A stretch of 13,408 nucleotides of DNA, taken from Deltaproteobacteria bacterium (lineage in GTDB: Bacteria > Myxococcota_A > UBA9160 > UBA4427). Positions 13,137-13,408 of the stretch are shown in pieces (position 1 is the first letter of the stretch; each line of letters begins with the position of its first letter). The notes under the pieces were generated by a model. The model was not told the DNA's origin and searched no databases. It was given only the letters and a program-made list of their open reading frames with translations. A program made the translations under genes and the position numbers. The stretch is from assembly GCA_011051925.1 (NCBI GenBank), contig DRKE01000304.1, forward strand, positions 1 through 13,408, given 5' to 3'.

Positions 13137-13408
13137 TCCTGCGCGGCCTGGCAACACTGGCCCTGATTGCGCTCTTTTGTCTCAACCTCGCGCTGCCGTC
13201 GACCTCCCTCGGGCGGCGGGGCCCCGAGAACCGGGTGCGAGAGGATGTCACGAGTCGATTGGCGATCGGCCACAAGCTGCCGCCCCTCGATCTCGTCGGA
13301 CTCGACGGGCGGCATTTCACGCGTGAAGACCTGCTCGGCCATCGCGTTCTGCTCACCTTCGAACGCAGCGTCGATTGGTGACCCTTCACCAAGGCGCGGC
13401 TCGTGCAG
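13133..13408 (+). CDS. Selenocysteine-containing redoxin (AhpC/TSA-thioredoxin fold), partial at right edge
   Basis: The frame codes 82 residues, then TGA (13379-13381), then PFTKARLVQ in the same frame to the last base of the window. The visible protein has an N-terminal membrane anchor or signal (3-24) and, from about 44, the redoxin start IGHKLPPLDLVGLDG, a helix (TREDLLG) and the strand HRVLLTFERSVDW. In this family the next residues are CPxCKxQL, as in SADWCPYCKTQL. Here they read U-P-F-T-K-A-R-L, so TGA replaces exactly the first active-site Cys and Thr replaces the second. This is the classic Cys-to-selenocysteine pattern, in a UxxT form. It should act outside the inner membrane as a thiol peroxidase or oxidoreductase. 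Start ATG at 13133 overlaps the preceding stop and follows GAGGGGGG. A nonsense mutation or sequencing error is the alternative, but less likely. Confidence 0.82.
13379..13381 (+). other. Recoded UGA, predicted selenocysteine codon
   Basis: This TGA follows the codons for Ser-Val-Asp-Trp and precedes nine in-frame codons that continue the redoxin motif (Pro-Phe-Thr-Lys-Ala-Arg-Leu-Val-Gln). It falls exactly on the catalytic Cys position of the family. Most neighbouring genes use TGA as a normal stop, so reading it as selenocysteine would need a local SECIS element and SelA/SelB/SelC/SelD elsewhere in the genome, none of which is in this window. Confidence 0.78.
13394..13406 (+). promoter_or_regulatory. 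Possible core of a bacterial SECIS hairpin (cut by window edge)
   Basis: GCGC (13394-13397) can pair with GTGC (13403-13406; one G-U pair) around the loop GGCTC. The loop begins with two G and starts 17 nt after the TGA, within the 16-37 nt window generally reported for bacterial SECIS apical loops. The stem is only 4 bp as visible, and the real fold may use bases beyond the edge, so this is only suggestive. Confidence 0.28.

Noticed and set aside
13379..13381. TGA as a true stop of a short protein or a broken pseudogene
   Set aside because: The frame continues with nine codons matching the redoxin family motif and the TGA replaces precisely the catalytic Cys; a random nonsense mutation there is less likely, although it cannot be excluded from this window alone.

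Overview
The window is a GC-rich, gene-dense bacterial chromosome segment with thirteen CDS, eleven of them complete. Most genes end in TGA, and many neighbours overlap by 4 nt (ATGA or GTGA). Paired acyl-CoA dehydrogenases, a 67K-type SppA, an ECF sigma operon with a DUF3106-like protein and a probable selenoprotein redoxin suggest a Gram-negative, delta-proteobacteria-like lineage (Myxococcota, Desulfobacterota or Binatia type). That placement is an inference from gene content and is not proven. I saw no rRNA, tRNA, CRISPR array, insertion sequence or phage gene.

Layout, left to right. (1) 1-835, minus strand: the first 21 codons of a Rossmann-fold NAD(P)-dependent epimerase/reductase run off the left edge, followed by a PaaI-type hotdog thioesterase. 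(2) 836-1166: a divergent non-coding region holding a 10-bp inverted repeat. (3) 1167-3555, plus strand: two adjacent acyl-CoA dehydrogenase genes whose motifs are complementary. One keeps the substrate-side loop and a catalytic Glu; the other keeps the Arg/Gln-Phe FAD element but has no catalytic Glu. This fits an obligate heteromer. (4) 3584-4438, minus strand: a NudC-like NADH/NAD-cap pyrophosphatase. (5) 4568-7253, plus strand: SppA (signal peptide peptidase) and an alpha/beta hydrolase, separated by overlapping palindromes. (6) 7343-9607, plus strand: ECF sigma factor, membrane anti-sigma factor, very Arg-rich secreted DUF3106-like protein and a small eight-cysteine CWC protein, linked by three successive ATGA overlaps. 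(7) 9698-12627, minus strand: an MFS transporter whose stop overlaps the GTG start of thiI (tRNA 4-thiouridine synthetase with a rhodanese domain). (8) 12696-13408, plus strand: a four-helix membrane protein overlapping a membrane-anchored redoxin. The redoxin has an in-frame TGA exactly where its family has the first active-site Cys, and the family motif continues in frame after it to the window edge.

The most interesting signal is this last gene. It is almost certainly a selenocysteine-containing thioredoxin-fold protein that ordinary gene calling would cut to an 82-residue stub. Next are the split-function dehydrogenase pair and the translationally coupled sigma operon.
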